The notes below the pieces were generated by a model that was given only the letters and a program-made list of their open reading frames with translations, was not told the DNA's origin and made no database searches. A program made the position numbers and the translations under genes. Source: an uncultured Anaerolineae bacterium (GTDB lineage Bacteria > Chloroflexota > Anaerolineae > Aggregatilineales > Phototrophicaceae). Taken from it: 64,000 nt of DNA. This document shows positions 52,664-60,865 of the stretch, one piece after another. The stretch's first letter is position 1; every line of letters starts with the position of its first letter. The DNA is taken from contig CALAJK010000085.1 in the NCBI GenBank assembly GCA_937922795.1, positions 1-64,000 of the forward strand, written 5' to 3'.

Positions 52664-53671
52664 ATGATTGTGTTCTCCCGAGATCGTTTTACATTTCGGG
52701 CGGTCTGGTTCGTCCGGCTGGCGTTCGGGCTGCTGCTGCTGTGGGGGTCGGAAGTGCTGCTGTGGACTGACCCGCCCGGCCGCCCGCCGCTGGAGTGGCC
52801 GCTGCTGGCCGCCGGCTATGGCCTGCTGGCGGCGCTGCTGCTCGACCTGGCCGCCCGCTTCCGGGTGGGCGACTTGTTCAGCCCCCTGCTGCTGGGCGGC
52901 GTCTACAGCTTAGGCGCGTCGCTGGCCGTCAATCCGGCCTCGATGTACAGCGACCTGCCGCTGACGCTACTGACGCGGGTGCTGGGCGCGCACGCGCTGA
53001 TGGGCGTCGAGATGTTCGGCCTGCTGCTGGCGCTGGCGGGCGGCGGCCGGGGCGGGCGCTGGCTGCTCGTCGGGGCGGCCATCATCGGCGTCTCATGGGG
53101 CGTGTGGGTGCGCTGGTTCCCGATGCTCAACGAGCCGAGCTACGGCGCGGTCGAACTGCCGGCGGCGCTGATCTGGGCGGCGGCTGGGCTGGCGGCAGCG
53201 CTGGCCGCGCTGTGGGCGGCTGGGCGGCGGGGGACGGCGCTGATCGTGGACGATCTGCGCTTGAGCCGTTCCGGCTGGGGCGTCGTCCTGCTGGGGCTGC
53301 TGGGGCTGGCCGCCGTGCGTGCCCTGCGCCAGGAACTGCCGCCCGCCGCCCTGCCGATCGCCGCGCCGCTGCTGGCGCTGCTGGCGGTCATCTTCTGGTT
53401 TCGCGGGCGCAGCGCTGGCCGCGCCCTGCTCGACGAGCGGGTTCCGCCCCGCCTGCCGCCGGCCCTCACGTTGGGGGCGGCGCTGGCGCTGTTCTTCGCG
53501 CTGGCGGCCGTCGGTTATCACCTGCCGCTGCTGGAGATCGGCCCGTTCAACCTGCTGACGCTCATCGGCGTGGCCTTCACTGCCTACGGGCTGACCTGGC
53601 TGCCGACTGTATCGCTGGTGCTGGGCGCGCGCGCCTACCTGCGCCAGGCGCAGCGCGCGCGGGAGGTATGA
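52664..53671 (+). CDS. Polytopic membrane protein of unknown family
   Basis: A 335-residue protein with about ten hydrophobic stretches (FRAVWFVRLAFGLLLLWG, LEWPLLAAGYGLLAALLL and so on). I see no catalytic motif. Charged loops are short, and a WVRWFPMLNEPSYG loop lies near 145-158. The stop codon shares its bases with the start of the first GT-C gene, so it is the first gene of that operon; an accessory, polymerase-like or lipid-carrier role in glycan assembly is possible but unproven. It has no clear ribosome-binding site. Confidence 0.72.
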   Translation: MIVFSRDRFTFRAVWFVRLAFGLLLLWGSEVLLWTDPPGRPPLEWPLLAAGYGLLAALLLDLAARFRVGDLFSPLLLGGVYSLGASLAVNPASMYSDLPLTLLTRVLGAHALMGVEMFGLLLALAGGGRGGRWLLVGAAIIGVSWGVWVRWFPMLNEPSYGAVELPAALIWAAAGLAAALAALWAAGRRGTALIVDDLRLSRSGWGVVLLGLLGLAAVRALRQELPPAALPIAAPLLALLAVIFWFRGRSAGRALLDERVPPRLPPALTLGAALALFFALAAVGYHLPLLEIGPFNLLTLIGVAFTAYGLTWLPTVSLVLGARAYLRQAQRAREV

Positions 53672-55536
53672 TGCCGGACGCCGCTTCCCCTCGACGCGGC
53701 GGCTGGTGGCTGGGCGTCGTGCCGCTGCTGCTGCTCATGACCGCCCTGGGCGCGCGCGGTCTGCAGACCGACGCCTTCTGGCTGGACGAGACCTGGTCGC
53801 TGTACAGCGCCGGCGCGGCCCACTTCGGCCCGCTGTCGCCAGCGGAAATCTGGACGCGCACCGCCACCGAGGATTTCGGCGGCGTAGGCTACCACCTCAT
53901 CCTCAGCGCCTGGGGGTCGCTGGCCGGCTGGACGCCGTTCGCGCTGCGGCTGTCGTCGCTGCTGTTCGGGCTGCTGGCCGCCGCCTGGATCTTCCGGCTG
54001 GGGCGGACGCTGGCCTCGCCGGCTGCCGGGCTGGCGGCGGCGGTCGCCTTCGGCGCGGGCGCGTTCACCGTCTACTTCCTGCACGAACTGCGCACGTTCA
54101 CGCTGTCCGTCCTGCTCATCGCGCTGACGCTGTGGGCTTACTGGCGCGCCGCTTGGTCGCGGCGGCCGGGGCTGGGCGCGCCGGCTGCGCTGGTCGCTGG
54201 GACGGCCGGGCTGCTGTACACCCATTACTACTTGGCGCTCATCCTGCTGGCTATCGGCCTGTACCATCTGCTGTTCGCCCCGCGCGGCCGCTGCTGGCTG
54301 CGGACGGCCGGGCTGCTGGCAGCCGGCGGGCTGCTGTTCCTGCCGTGGACGGGCGTAGTGCTGGCCGCCCTGCGGCAGTTCACGGCCAACGAAGCGGCCG
54401 GCAGCCCCGAACCGGCGCTGACCGCCGTCCAGATCGTGGAGCGGACGGCCGTCCTCTTCAGCAGCGGCATGCCGTGGCTGCTGGGCGCGGCACTGCTGCT
54501 GGCCAGCCTGAACGCGCGGGCGGGACGGCGGGCGGCCGTCGCCGCCGGCCTGTGGACGCTGGCCGGCCTGGCTGTCTTGATCGTCGTCAACGACCGCACC
54601 GCGCTGGTGAAGCCGGGGCGCGAGCGCTACCTGCTGCTGGTGTGGCCGCCGCTGGCGCTGCTGGCGGGCATCGGGCTGGCGCGGCTGCGCGGCCGGGGCG
54701 GCCGGGCGGCGTTCGCCATCCTGCTGGCGGCCTGGGCGTTCAACGGCGCGGCGGCGGCGCTGGACGGCGCGCTGACCCGCGATACCGACGGCGCGCAGGC
54801 CTTCCCGTGGGACGCGCTGGCGCGGACGCTGGCCGCCGAGGCCGAACCGGGCGACGCCGTCGCGGTCGAGCTGACCGTCTACAACTGGGTGCTGGAGCTG
54901 AAGCCGGCCGAGTACTACCTTCACGGCCTGCCGGCGCGGTTCACGGTCTTGCAGGCGCTGCCAGAAGCCGACTTCGCCGACCGCGTCCGGGCGCTCGCAG
55001 ACGGCGCGCCGCAGATCTTCCTGGGGTTAGACAAGCGTCTGCCGCCGACGCCGCGCTGGGCCGCGTTCCAGGCGGCGCTGGCCGGCGAGTACGCGCCGTG
55101 TGAGACGCTCCTCGACCTGCCGCGGCTGCGCCTGGACCGGCTGCTGAAGCTGCCCACGGCGGCCTTCGCCCCGGAACGCGCTTACCCTCGCTTCGGCGAG
55201 GGCATCCGGCTGACCTACAGCCGCGTGACAGCAGACGTCGAATTGTCAGCGCTGCTGGTTTGGTGGGCCGCGCCGGACGTGCCGGCGAACGTCTACTCGG
55301 TCGGGCTGCATCTGGTGGACGCGGCGGACAACCTGGTCGCGCAGGCGGACTACGGCCTGCCGTCCGAAGCCGCCGCCTGCCGGCTGGCGCGGCTGACGCT
55401 GGACGGCCTGCCGCCGGGCAGCTACCGCCTGCTGGCGATGGTGTACGACTGGCAGACCGGCGCGCGCCTGCCGGGGCTGTCCGCCGCTGGCGAGGCGGGC
55501 GACCGGCTGCTGCTGGCCGAGGTGCGGCTGAAATGA
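53671..55536 (+). CDS. GT-C membrane glycosyltransferase, paralogue 1
   Basis: 621 residues from ATG 53671 (GGGAGG four bases upstream); ATG 53668 is one codon longer. GT39/GT83-like: the first exterior loop reads WLDETWSLYSAGAAHFGP, with the D-E pair that takes part in catalysis, and HELRTFT marks the second loop. GLLYTHYYLALILLAIGLYH is shared with the other two paralogues. About twelve helices fill residues 10-370. The C-terminal 130 residues form a beta-sandwich domain outside the membrane (VYSVGLHLVDAADNLVAQAD, LDGLPPGSYRLLAMVYDWQT). It transfers a sugar from a polyprenyl-phosphate donor; acceptor unknown. Confidence 0.88.
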   Translation: MPDAASPRRGGWWLGVVPLLLLMTALGARGLQTDAFWLDETWSLYSAGAAHFGPLSPAEIWTRTATEDFGGVGYHLILSAWGSLAGWTPFALRLSSLLFGLLAAAWIFRLGRTLASPAAGLAAAVAFGAGAFTVYFLHELRTFTLSVLLIALTLWAYWRAAWSRRPGLGAPAALVAGTAGLLYTHYYLALILLAIGLYHLLFAPRGRCWLRTAGLLAAGGLLFLPWTGVVLAALRQFTANEAAGSPEPALTAVQIVERTAVLFSSGMPWLLGAALLLASLNARAGRRAAVAAGLWTLAGLAVLIVVNDRTALVKPGRERYLLLVWPPLALLAGIGLARLRGRGGRAAFAILLAAWAFNGAAAALDGALTRDTDGAQAFPWDALARTLAAEAEPGDAVAVELTVYNWVLELKPAEYYLHGLPARFTVLQALPEADFADRVRALADGAPQIFLGLDKRLPPTPRWAAFQAALAGEYAPCETLLDLPRLRLDRLLKLPTAAFAPERAYPRFGEGIRLTYSRVTADVELSALLVWWAAPDVPANVYSVGLHLVDAADNLVAQADYGLPSEAAACRLARLTLDGLPPGSYRLLAMVYDWQTGARLPGLSAAGEAGDRLLLAEVRLK

Positions 55537-55651
55537 GACGAGCGGCAGGACAGTTGGGAATGGCCGCGCGGTGGAGACTTGAGTAAGCTAGGGCTGCGCG
55601 GGCGCTGGACGCGCCGATCACCGCGTTGGACAGGGGCTCAAGGCGGACTTG

Positions 55652-57550
55652 ATGGCGTCAAATCACAAATACCGGTGGGCATGGTTGATCCCGGCACTGC
55701 TGGTGTCGGCCTGGTTGGGCGCGCGCGGCCTGAACGCCGACGCCATCTGGTACGATGAGTGGGCATCGCTCTACATGGCGGGCAGCCCGCCCTACGGCCC
55801 GGCGTCGCCCGATGAGATCCTGGCGCGTTCATCAACGCAGCCGTGGCAGCCCCCGGCCTACTATCTGCTGCTGGCGCTGTGGGGCGGCCTGGCCGGCTGG
55901 GATGTGTATGCGCTGCGCGCGCTGTCGCTGCTGATGGGGCTGCTGGCGGTGGCCTGGACTTACCGACTGGGATACGATCTGGCGCGGGGCAGTCAGCCGG
56001 CAGGCGGCGAAGTGGATCCGGCGCTGGTCGGGATCGGCGCGGCGGTCGCTTTAGGGCTGTCAGCCTTCTTCATCCACTACTACCACGAGCTGCGCACCTA
56101 CAGCTATCACGCCCTGCTGGCGGTCATCGCCGTCTGGGCGTACTGGCATTGGCTCGCCCGCCGCCGCAGCTGGCGCGCCGACCTCATCGTGCTGGCGGCG
56201 CTGGCCGGCCTGCTGTACAGCCACTACTTCTCGCTGCTCATCATCGGCGCGCTCGGCCTGTATCATCTGCTGTTCGCGCCGAAAACCCGCGGCTGGTGGC
56301 GCGTGCCGGCGCTCATGGCCGCCGCCGGCGCGCTGTTCCTGCCGTGGTTCAGCGTGGCGCTGACGGCCCCGCCCGAAGCGTCGATGGCCGATCCCGTGCT
56401 GCGCGAGGCGGCGCTGGCGCCGAACCAGATCGTTGAACGGCTGTTGTTCGCGTTCAGCAACGGCGGCGTCGTCCTGCTCATCGTGCTGGCGGCGGCGGCC
56501 TGGCGCAGCCGCGGCGCGCGGACGGTCGCGTTCTGGCTGACCACGGCGGTCGGCGCCGCCATCGTCGGCAATCTGGCGGTGCGCGTCCTGTCCGAGCTGC
56601 GGTATCTGATCGGGGTGTGGCCGCTGCTGGCGCTGCTGGTCGGGTTCGGGACGGCTGAGCTGGCGCGGAGGCGCGTCAGCCCGGCGCTGCTGCTGGTCGC
56701 CTGGGGCGGCGTCGGCGTCTGGGCCAGCCTGAACGCTGCCCCGCTGATGATCGCGTTCCACGCGCCCGACAGCGACACGTTCAACCATTCCTATGCCGGG
56801 GCGTTCCGCGAGCTGCCCTGGCGCGAGCTGCGGCGGACGATCCTGGCGCGGGCGCAGCCGGGCGACGCGCTGGCCTTTCACCGGCCTGATGCCGTCTGGG
56901 CGGTGCAGGGCGTCTTCGAATACTATTTCCACGACGCGCCGGTGCGGTCCACGCTGCTGGAATCGCTGCCGGGGCGCGACCAGGATGATGAGTATCTGCC
57001 GGGCGCGCAGCAGTTCATCGCCGCAGCGCCGCGCGTCTGGCTGGCCGTGGACAAGACGCTGCCGGCCACTTTTCGTCTGCGCGAGTTCCAGCGGGCGCTG
57101 GCCACCGACTACGTCGTCTGCGAGGATGTTTTCGACCGGCCCAATATGCGCTTATCGCTGTACACCCGGCGGCCGTCGACGCCGCCCCCTATCACGTTCG
57201 GCGCTGGCATCGGCCTGTACCCGCTGGAGCCGCTGGCCGTCTCGGCTGACCGCGACCTCACGGTGCGCCTGGGCTGGCTGGTCGCGCCCGATGTGCCGCC
57301 GGCGACTTATTCGGCGGCGCTGCACGTGGTCGCCCAGTCCGGCGAATTGGTCAGCCAGACCGATTATGGCGCGCCGGCCAGCGGGTTCGCCTGTGTGGCG
57401 TCCGCCGTCTCGCTGCGGGAACTGCCGCCAGGCCGCTACACGCTGCTGGCGGCGGTCTACGACTGGCGCAGCAGCGAACGCCTGCCGGGGCTGTCCGCCG
57501 CCGGCGAGGCGGGCGACCGGCTGCCGATTGGAGAGTTCGACTTACGATGA
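55652..57550 (+). CDS. GT-C membrane glycosyltransferase, paralogue 2
   Basis: 632 residues from ATG 55652 (AAGGCGG upstream). WYDEWASLYMAGSPPYGP is the catalytic loop; HELRTYS and GLLYSHYFSLLIIGALGLYH follow. The C-terminal sandwich (about 500-632) shows TYSAALHVVAQSGELVSQTD and LPPGRYTLLAAVYDWRSS, clearly the same domain as in the neighbours. It follows paralogue 1 after 115 bases and overlaps paralogue 3 by four bases (ATGA). Same general role as its neighbours. Confidence 0.88.
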   Translation: MASNHKYRWAWLIPALLVSAWLGARGLNADAIWYDEWASLYMAGSPPYGPASPDEILARSSTQPWQPPAYYLLLALWGGLAGWDVYALRALSLLMGLLAVAWTYRLGYDLARGSQPAGGEVDPALVGIGAAVALGLSAFFIHYYHELRTYSYHALLAVIAVWAYWHWLARRRSWRADLIVLAALAGLLYSHYFSLLIIGALGLYHLLFAPKTRGWWRVPALMAAAGALFLPWFSVALTAPPEASMADPVLREAALAPNQIVERLLFAFSNGGVVLLIVLAAAAWRSRGARTVAFWLTTAVGAAIVGNLAVRVLSELRYLIGVWPLLALLVGFGTAELARRRVSPALLLVAWGGVGVWASLNAAPLMIAFHAPDSDTFNHSYAGAFRELPWRELRRTILARAQPGDALAFHRPDAVWAVQGVFEYYFHDAPVRSTLLESLPGRDQDDEYLPGAQQFIAAAPRVWLAVDKTLPATFRLREFQRALATDYVVCEDVFDRPNMRLSLYTRRPSTPPPITFGAGIGLYPLEPLAVSADRDLTVRLGWLVAPDVPPATYSAALHVVAQSGELVSQTDYGAPASGFACVASAVSLRELPPGRYTLLAAVYDWRSSERLPGLSAAGEAGDRLPIGEFDLR

Positions 57551-59499
57551 CACCGGCCAAACCGCGCACGATAGCCGCGGCGATGCTCGCGCTGACGCTG
57601 CTCACTTTCTGGCTGGGGGCGCGCAGCCTGCAAGCCCGGACGATCTGGTATGACGAATGGTGGACGATCTTCTACGCCGGCAGCGCGCCGCAGTACGGCC
57701 CGGCGCCGCTGGCGGAAACCTGGCGGCGGGTGGCAGACACCGACCATGAACTCAACCCGCCCGGTTACTATCTGGCGATCAACGTCTGGAGCCGGCTCGT
57801 GGGCGGCAGCCCGTACACCCTGAGGGCCTGGTCGCTGCTGCTGGGCATGCTGACGCTGGCGTTCGTCTACCGGGCTGGGCGCGACCTGCTGTCCCCCTGG
57901 GCTGGCGTCGGCGCGGCGCTCGCCCTAGGGCTGTCGTCATTTTTCGTTGAGTATCTGTACGAAGGCCGCGCCTACATGCAGATGGCGCTGTGCACGGCGG
58001 CGGTCTTTTGGGCTTACTGGCGGCTGACGACCGGGCGGCGTATCACAATCGGGCTGGGCGGGCTGTTCGTGGTCAGCCTGGCGGGTCTGCTCTACACGCA
58101 CTACATGGCGATATTCGTCGCGGCCGCGCTCGGCCTGTACCATCTGCTGTTCGCTAGCAAAGATGCGCGCTGGTGGGGCATCGCGCTGCTGGCCGGGCTG
58201 GCGCTGGCGGCCTTCCTGCCCTGGGTCAGCGTCGCGCTCAAGGCGTTCAACCAGGTCACGAACGATCCGGCGCGCGACGCCTTCGCCGCCGACGCGTTCT
58301 CGCTCCTCAGGCGGCTGATCGATCGCTTCAGCAACGGCAGCGCCGCGCTGCTGGCGATCTTCGCGTGGTATGCGCTGCCCGGAAGGCGCGTCGTCTGGTT
58401 CACGCTGATCGTCGCCTTGAGCCTCATCCTGGCGATCAACGCGGTTTTTCGCTTCGTCACTGATGTCCACTACCTGCTGGCGCTGTGGCCGCTGCTGGCG
58501 CTGGTCGTCGGCCTGGGGGCGGCGCGCATGGCTGCTGATCGCCTGCGCCCCTGGGTTCCGCTCAGCGTGTGGGTCATCGCGGGGCTCATCACCAGCCTCA
58601 GCCTGGAGCACCTGCTCAGACCGAAAAACGAGACGTTCGCCCTATATCTCCCCTGGGATGTGGTGGCGCGGCAGATGGCGCGGCTGGCGCAGCCCGGCGA
58701 TGCGTTGATCTTCTTCCTGCCCGAACCAGTCCCCAACTGGCTGCACCAGCCCGTGTCCGACTACTATCTGGAGGGGCTGCCAGTCCGCCGCGCCGTGGTG
58801 GATTCGCCGGCCGCCAAACCGGTTGACAAATATCGCCAGGAAGCGGAAACCTTCGTGGATGATGCGCCCCGCGTCTGGATCGCGCGGCAGCCGAATGATC
58901 CCCCGCTGCCGGTGGTGGACGCTGAGTTTCAACGGGTATTCGCCGAGCGCCGCTATGTCGAATGCGGCAGCCCGTGGGATACGCCCGATCTGCGTTTGAC
59001 GCTGTATGTGCGGGCGCTGGAGCGAGCGGCGGCGACCTTCGGCGAGGCGATCACGGCGTATCTGCCGCTCGACCCGCTGCCGCCCGTCTCGTCTGGGCGT
59101 TTGTCCATCGCGCTGGGCTGGGAAGTGGGCGAAACGACGCCGCCGAACACCTATTCCGTGGGTGTGCACCTGGATGACCCCGACGGCCAACTGGTACGGC
59201 AGTACGATTATGGGCTGCCGCCCCAGGGTTTCACGTGCCGGTCAGCCGACATCCCGCTGGACGGCCTGCCGCCGGGCGATTACCGGCTGCTGGTGACGGT
59301 CTACAACTGGCAGACCGGGGAACGCCTGCCCGGCACAGCGCTGGCCTCCGGCCAGACGGGCGACCGCCCGCCGCTGGCGACGGTGCGGGTGGGGGAGGTG
59401 AACGTTGAAGGTGGCAGCGCCGAACCATCGTCTGCTGAATGTTTCATCGATGATGCAGCCAACCAAGGGGCACGGCTCATCTGCCCGGATTCGGACTGA
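57547..59499 (+). CDS. GT-C membrane glycosyltransferase, paralogue 3
   Basis: 650 residues. WYDEWWTIFYAGSAPQYGP forms the catalytic loop; YEGRAYM replaces HELRT[FY]; GLLYTHYMAIFVAAALGLYH is shared. The sandwich domain (about 500-625) has TYSVGVHLDDPDGQLVRQYD and LPPGDYRLLVTVYNWQTGE. A unique C-terminal extension follows with two cysteines (ECFIDD, LICPDSD). ATG overlaps the previous stop; GGAGAG lies upstream. The GT-C operon ends here. Confidence 0.88.
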   Translation: MTPAKPRTIAAAMLALTLLTFWLGARSLQARTIWYDEWWTIFYAGSAPQYGPAPLAETWRRVADTDHELNPPGYYLAINVWSRLVGGSPYTLRAWSLLLGMLTLAFVYRAGRDLLSPWAGVGAALALGLSSFFVEYLYEGRAYMQMALCTAAVFWAYWRLTTGRRITIGLGGLFVVSLAGLLYTHYMAIFVAAALGLYHLLFASKDARWWGIALLAGLALAAFLPWVSVALKAFNQVTNDPARDAFAADAFSLLRRLIDRFSNGSAALLAIFAWYALPGRRVVWFTLIVALSLILAINAVFRFVTDVHYLLALWPLLALVVGLGAARMAADRLRPWVPLSVWVIAGLITSLSLEHLLRPKNETFALYLPWDVVARQMARLAQPGDALIFFLPEPVPNWLHQPVSDYYLEGLPVRRAVVDSPAAKPVDKYRQEAETFVDDAPRVWIARQPNDPPLPVVDAEFQRVFAERRYVECGSPWDTPDLRLTLYVRALERAAATFGEAITAYLPLDPLPPVSSGRLSIALGWEVGETTPPNTYSVGVHLDDPDGQLVRQYDYGLPPQGFTCRSADIPLDGLPPGDYRLLVTVYNWQTGERLPGTALASGQTGDRPPLATVRVGEVNVEGGSAEPSSAECFIDDAANQGARLICPDSD

Positions 59500-59576
59500 G
59501 CCGCCACACTTAGGTTGACTTGCCGAGGAGGAGTCAGCCGCGCGCAGCAGCTGGCATCCGGGCATTCGCGGCGCGC

Positions 59577-59957
59577 CTACGCCAGCGCCACCGTCTCGAT
59601 CTCCACCAGCGCATCCAGCGGCAGCCGGGCGACCTGCACCGTCGAACGGGCCGGCGGCTGCTGGGGGAAAAACGTCGCGTAGACCTCGTTCATGGCGGCG
59701 AAATCGTTCATATCCCTCAGGAACACGGTCGTCTTGATCACCCGCTCCAGGCTGCTGCCGGCGGCCTCCAGCACCGCCCGCACGTTCGCCAGCGCCTGCC
59801 GGGTCTGTTCGCGGATGCCGCCCTCGACCAGCGTTTTCGTGCCTGGAACCAACCCAAGCTGGCCGGCGGTGAAGACGAAGCCGCCGGCGACGATGGCCTG
59901 CGAATACGGACCGACCGCCGCCGGCGCGCCGTCGGTGTGGATGACAGATCGGGACAT
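59577..59957 (-). CDS. ridA: RidA-family enamine/imine deaminase
   Basis: A 126-residue RidA protein. APAAVGPYSQAIVAGGFVFT, GGIREQTRQALANVRAVLEA and ARSTVQVARLPLDALVEIET are the family hallmarks, the last with the conserved arginine that binds the substrate carboxylate. It hydrolyses reactive 2-aminoacrylate and other enamines from PLP enzymes. AGGAGG-like sequence lies upstream. It converges with the GT-C operon. Confidence 0.94.
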   Translation of the reverse strand: MSRSVIHTDGAPAAVGPYSQAIVAGGFVFTAGQLGLVPGTKTLVEGGIREQTRQALANVRAVLEAAGSSLERVIKTTVFLRDMNDFAAMNEVYATFFPQQPPARSTVQVARLPLDALVEIETVALA

Positions 59958-60089
59958 AGCAGCCTCCTGGTCAATCAGCCTGTACAGATGCGCTCATGCC
60001 GGTTCGCGACTGCGGCGCAAGTTCGCGCCGCGCTGCGCCCGCGCCGGCGGGGAGCACGATGTCCGATGGTCGCCCGTGCTGGCCCGCCT

Positions 60090-60521
60090 TCACTTGCGGC
60101 GGCAGGCGGCGCACACGCCGTAGAACTCGACTAGATGGCCGGTCAGTTGAAACCCAAGCTTGCGCGCCAGCTCTTCAGCCAGCTCGTTCAGCCCACACTG
60201 TTCAAACTCGATCACCTGGCCGCATTGGGTGCAGATGATATGGTGGTGATGACCATCTGGCATCAGTACGTAAGTCGGCGTCTGGCTGGTGTCAATATAG
60301 GTCGGGCGAATGAGGGATAGACTGGTGAACAGGTCGAGCGCCCGGAACACGCTGGCCCGGCCGATGGTGGCGTCTAGGCGGCTGACGCGCTCCAGCACTT
60401 CAGCCGAGGTGATATGACCGCCGCTCTCCTCCAGCACTCGCAGCACGGTCAGCCGCGCATGGGTGAGCTTGTGCCCAGCATCGCGCAGACGCTGCGCGCG
60501 CGGGCTGCCTGCATCGATCAT
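60090..60521 (-). CDS. Fur-family transcriptional repressor
   Basis: A 143-residue metalloregulator. N-terminal winged helix (LTHARLTVLRVLEESGGHIT, ASVFRALDLFTSLSLIRP), HHHHIICTQC (91-100) with the typical metal-binding histidines, and two zinc C-x-x-C pairs (C97/C100, C137/C140). Fur, Zur and PerR subtypes cannot be separated with certainty. The leader (60522-60650) has two TTGACAGC repeats and a TACAAT box, possible self-regulation. No iron or zinc uptake gene is next to it. Confidence 0.9.
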   Translation of the reverse strand: MIDAGSPRAQRLRDAGHKLTHARLTVLRVLEESGGHITSAEVLERVSRLDATIGRASVFRALDLFTSLSLIRPTYIDTSQTPTYVLMPDGHHHHIICTQCGQVIEFEQCGLNELAEELARKLGFQLTGHLVEFYGVCAACRRK

Positions 60522-60584
60522 CGTTCAACCTTTGCGTTTGACAGGTGCTGCTTGGCGAAGCCCTGCATCATTTCCGGCGATACC

Positions 60585-60606
60585 TTGACAGCGCACCATT
60601 GACAGC
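60585..60606. repeat. TTGACAGC direct repeats upstream of the Fur-family gene
   Basis: TTGACAGC at 60585-60592 and 60599-60606, 14 bases apart, with a third TTGACAG at 60538-60544. Candidate regulator sites or overlapping -35 boxes. Confidence 0.45.
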
Positions 60607-60793
60607 CTATCGACTCCGGCTTCATTGTAGCGTAGAACGGGAGCGAACAACAGGAAATGGTCGCTGATCCTGTTCATCCGATGCCTTCCCCCTGAATTCC
60701 TCTCTGAGACACGTATAGATTTTTTACAGGATCTGCCGCTTTGATTCGTTACAATTAGGTTTCGAAGATAGAGCAGCGTCTGTACCTCTCTAT

Positions 60794-60817
60794 CACAATT
60801 TGATGCACAATTTGATG
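60794..60817 (+). repeat. Perfect 12-bp tandem repeat upstream of the dehydrogenase gene
   Basis: CACAATTTGATG occurs twice with no gap (60794-60805, 60806-60817), 48 bases before GTG 60866. It is downstream of the TACAAT box and would lie in the mRNA leader or act as an operator. Confidence 0.85.
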
Positions 60818-60865
60818 CTATCATCGTTTTCTGTCCAATGGCATAGTCTTCTAAGGAAGGTCACT

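Larger units (their letters stand above)
60522..60865. other. 344-base divergent region between fur-family gene and dehydrogenase gene
   Basis: No gene is seen. On the minus strand a TACAAT box reads at 60629-60624; on the plus strand TACAAT lies at 60750-60755. Repeats: TTGACAGC at 60585-60592 and 60599-60606, and a perfect 12-bp tandem repeat at 60794-60817. The arrangement suggests regulated divergent promoters. Confidence 0.6.

Noticed and set aside
52795-53667. Upstream extension of the first GT-C frame
   Set aside because: The frame is open but this part overlaps the polytopic protein gene and reads as low-complexity; the true start is set by GGGAGG before ATG 53671.
53635-54924. 429-codon minus-strand open frame
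   Set aside because: Complement of the GT-C paralogue 1; rich in Gln, Arg and Gly with no domain signature.
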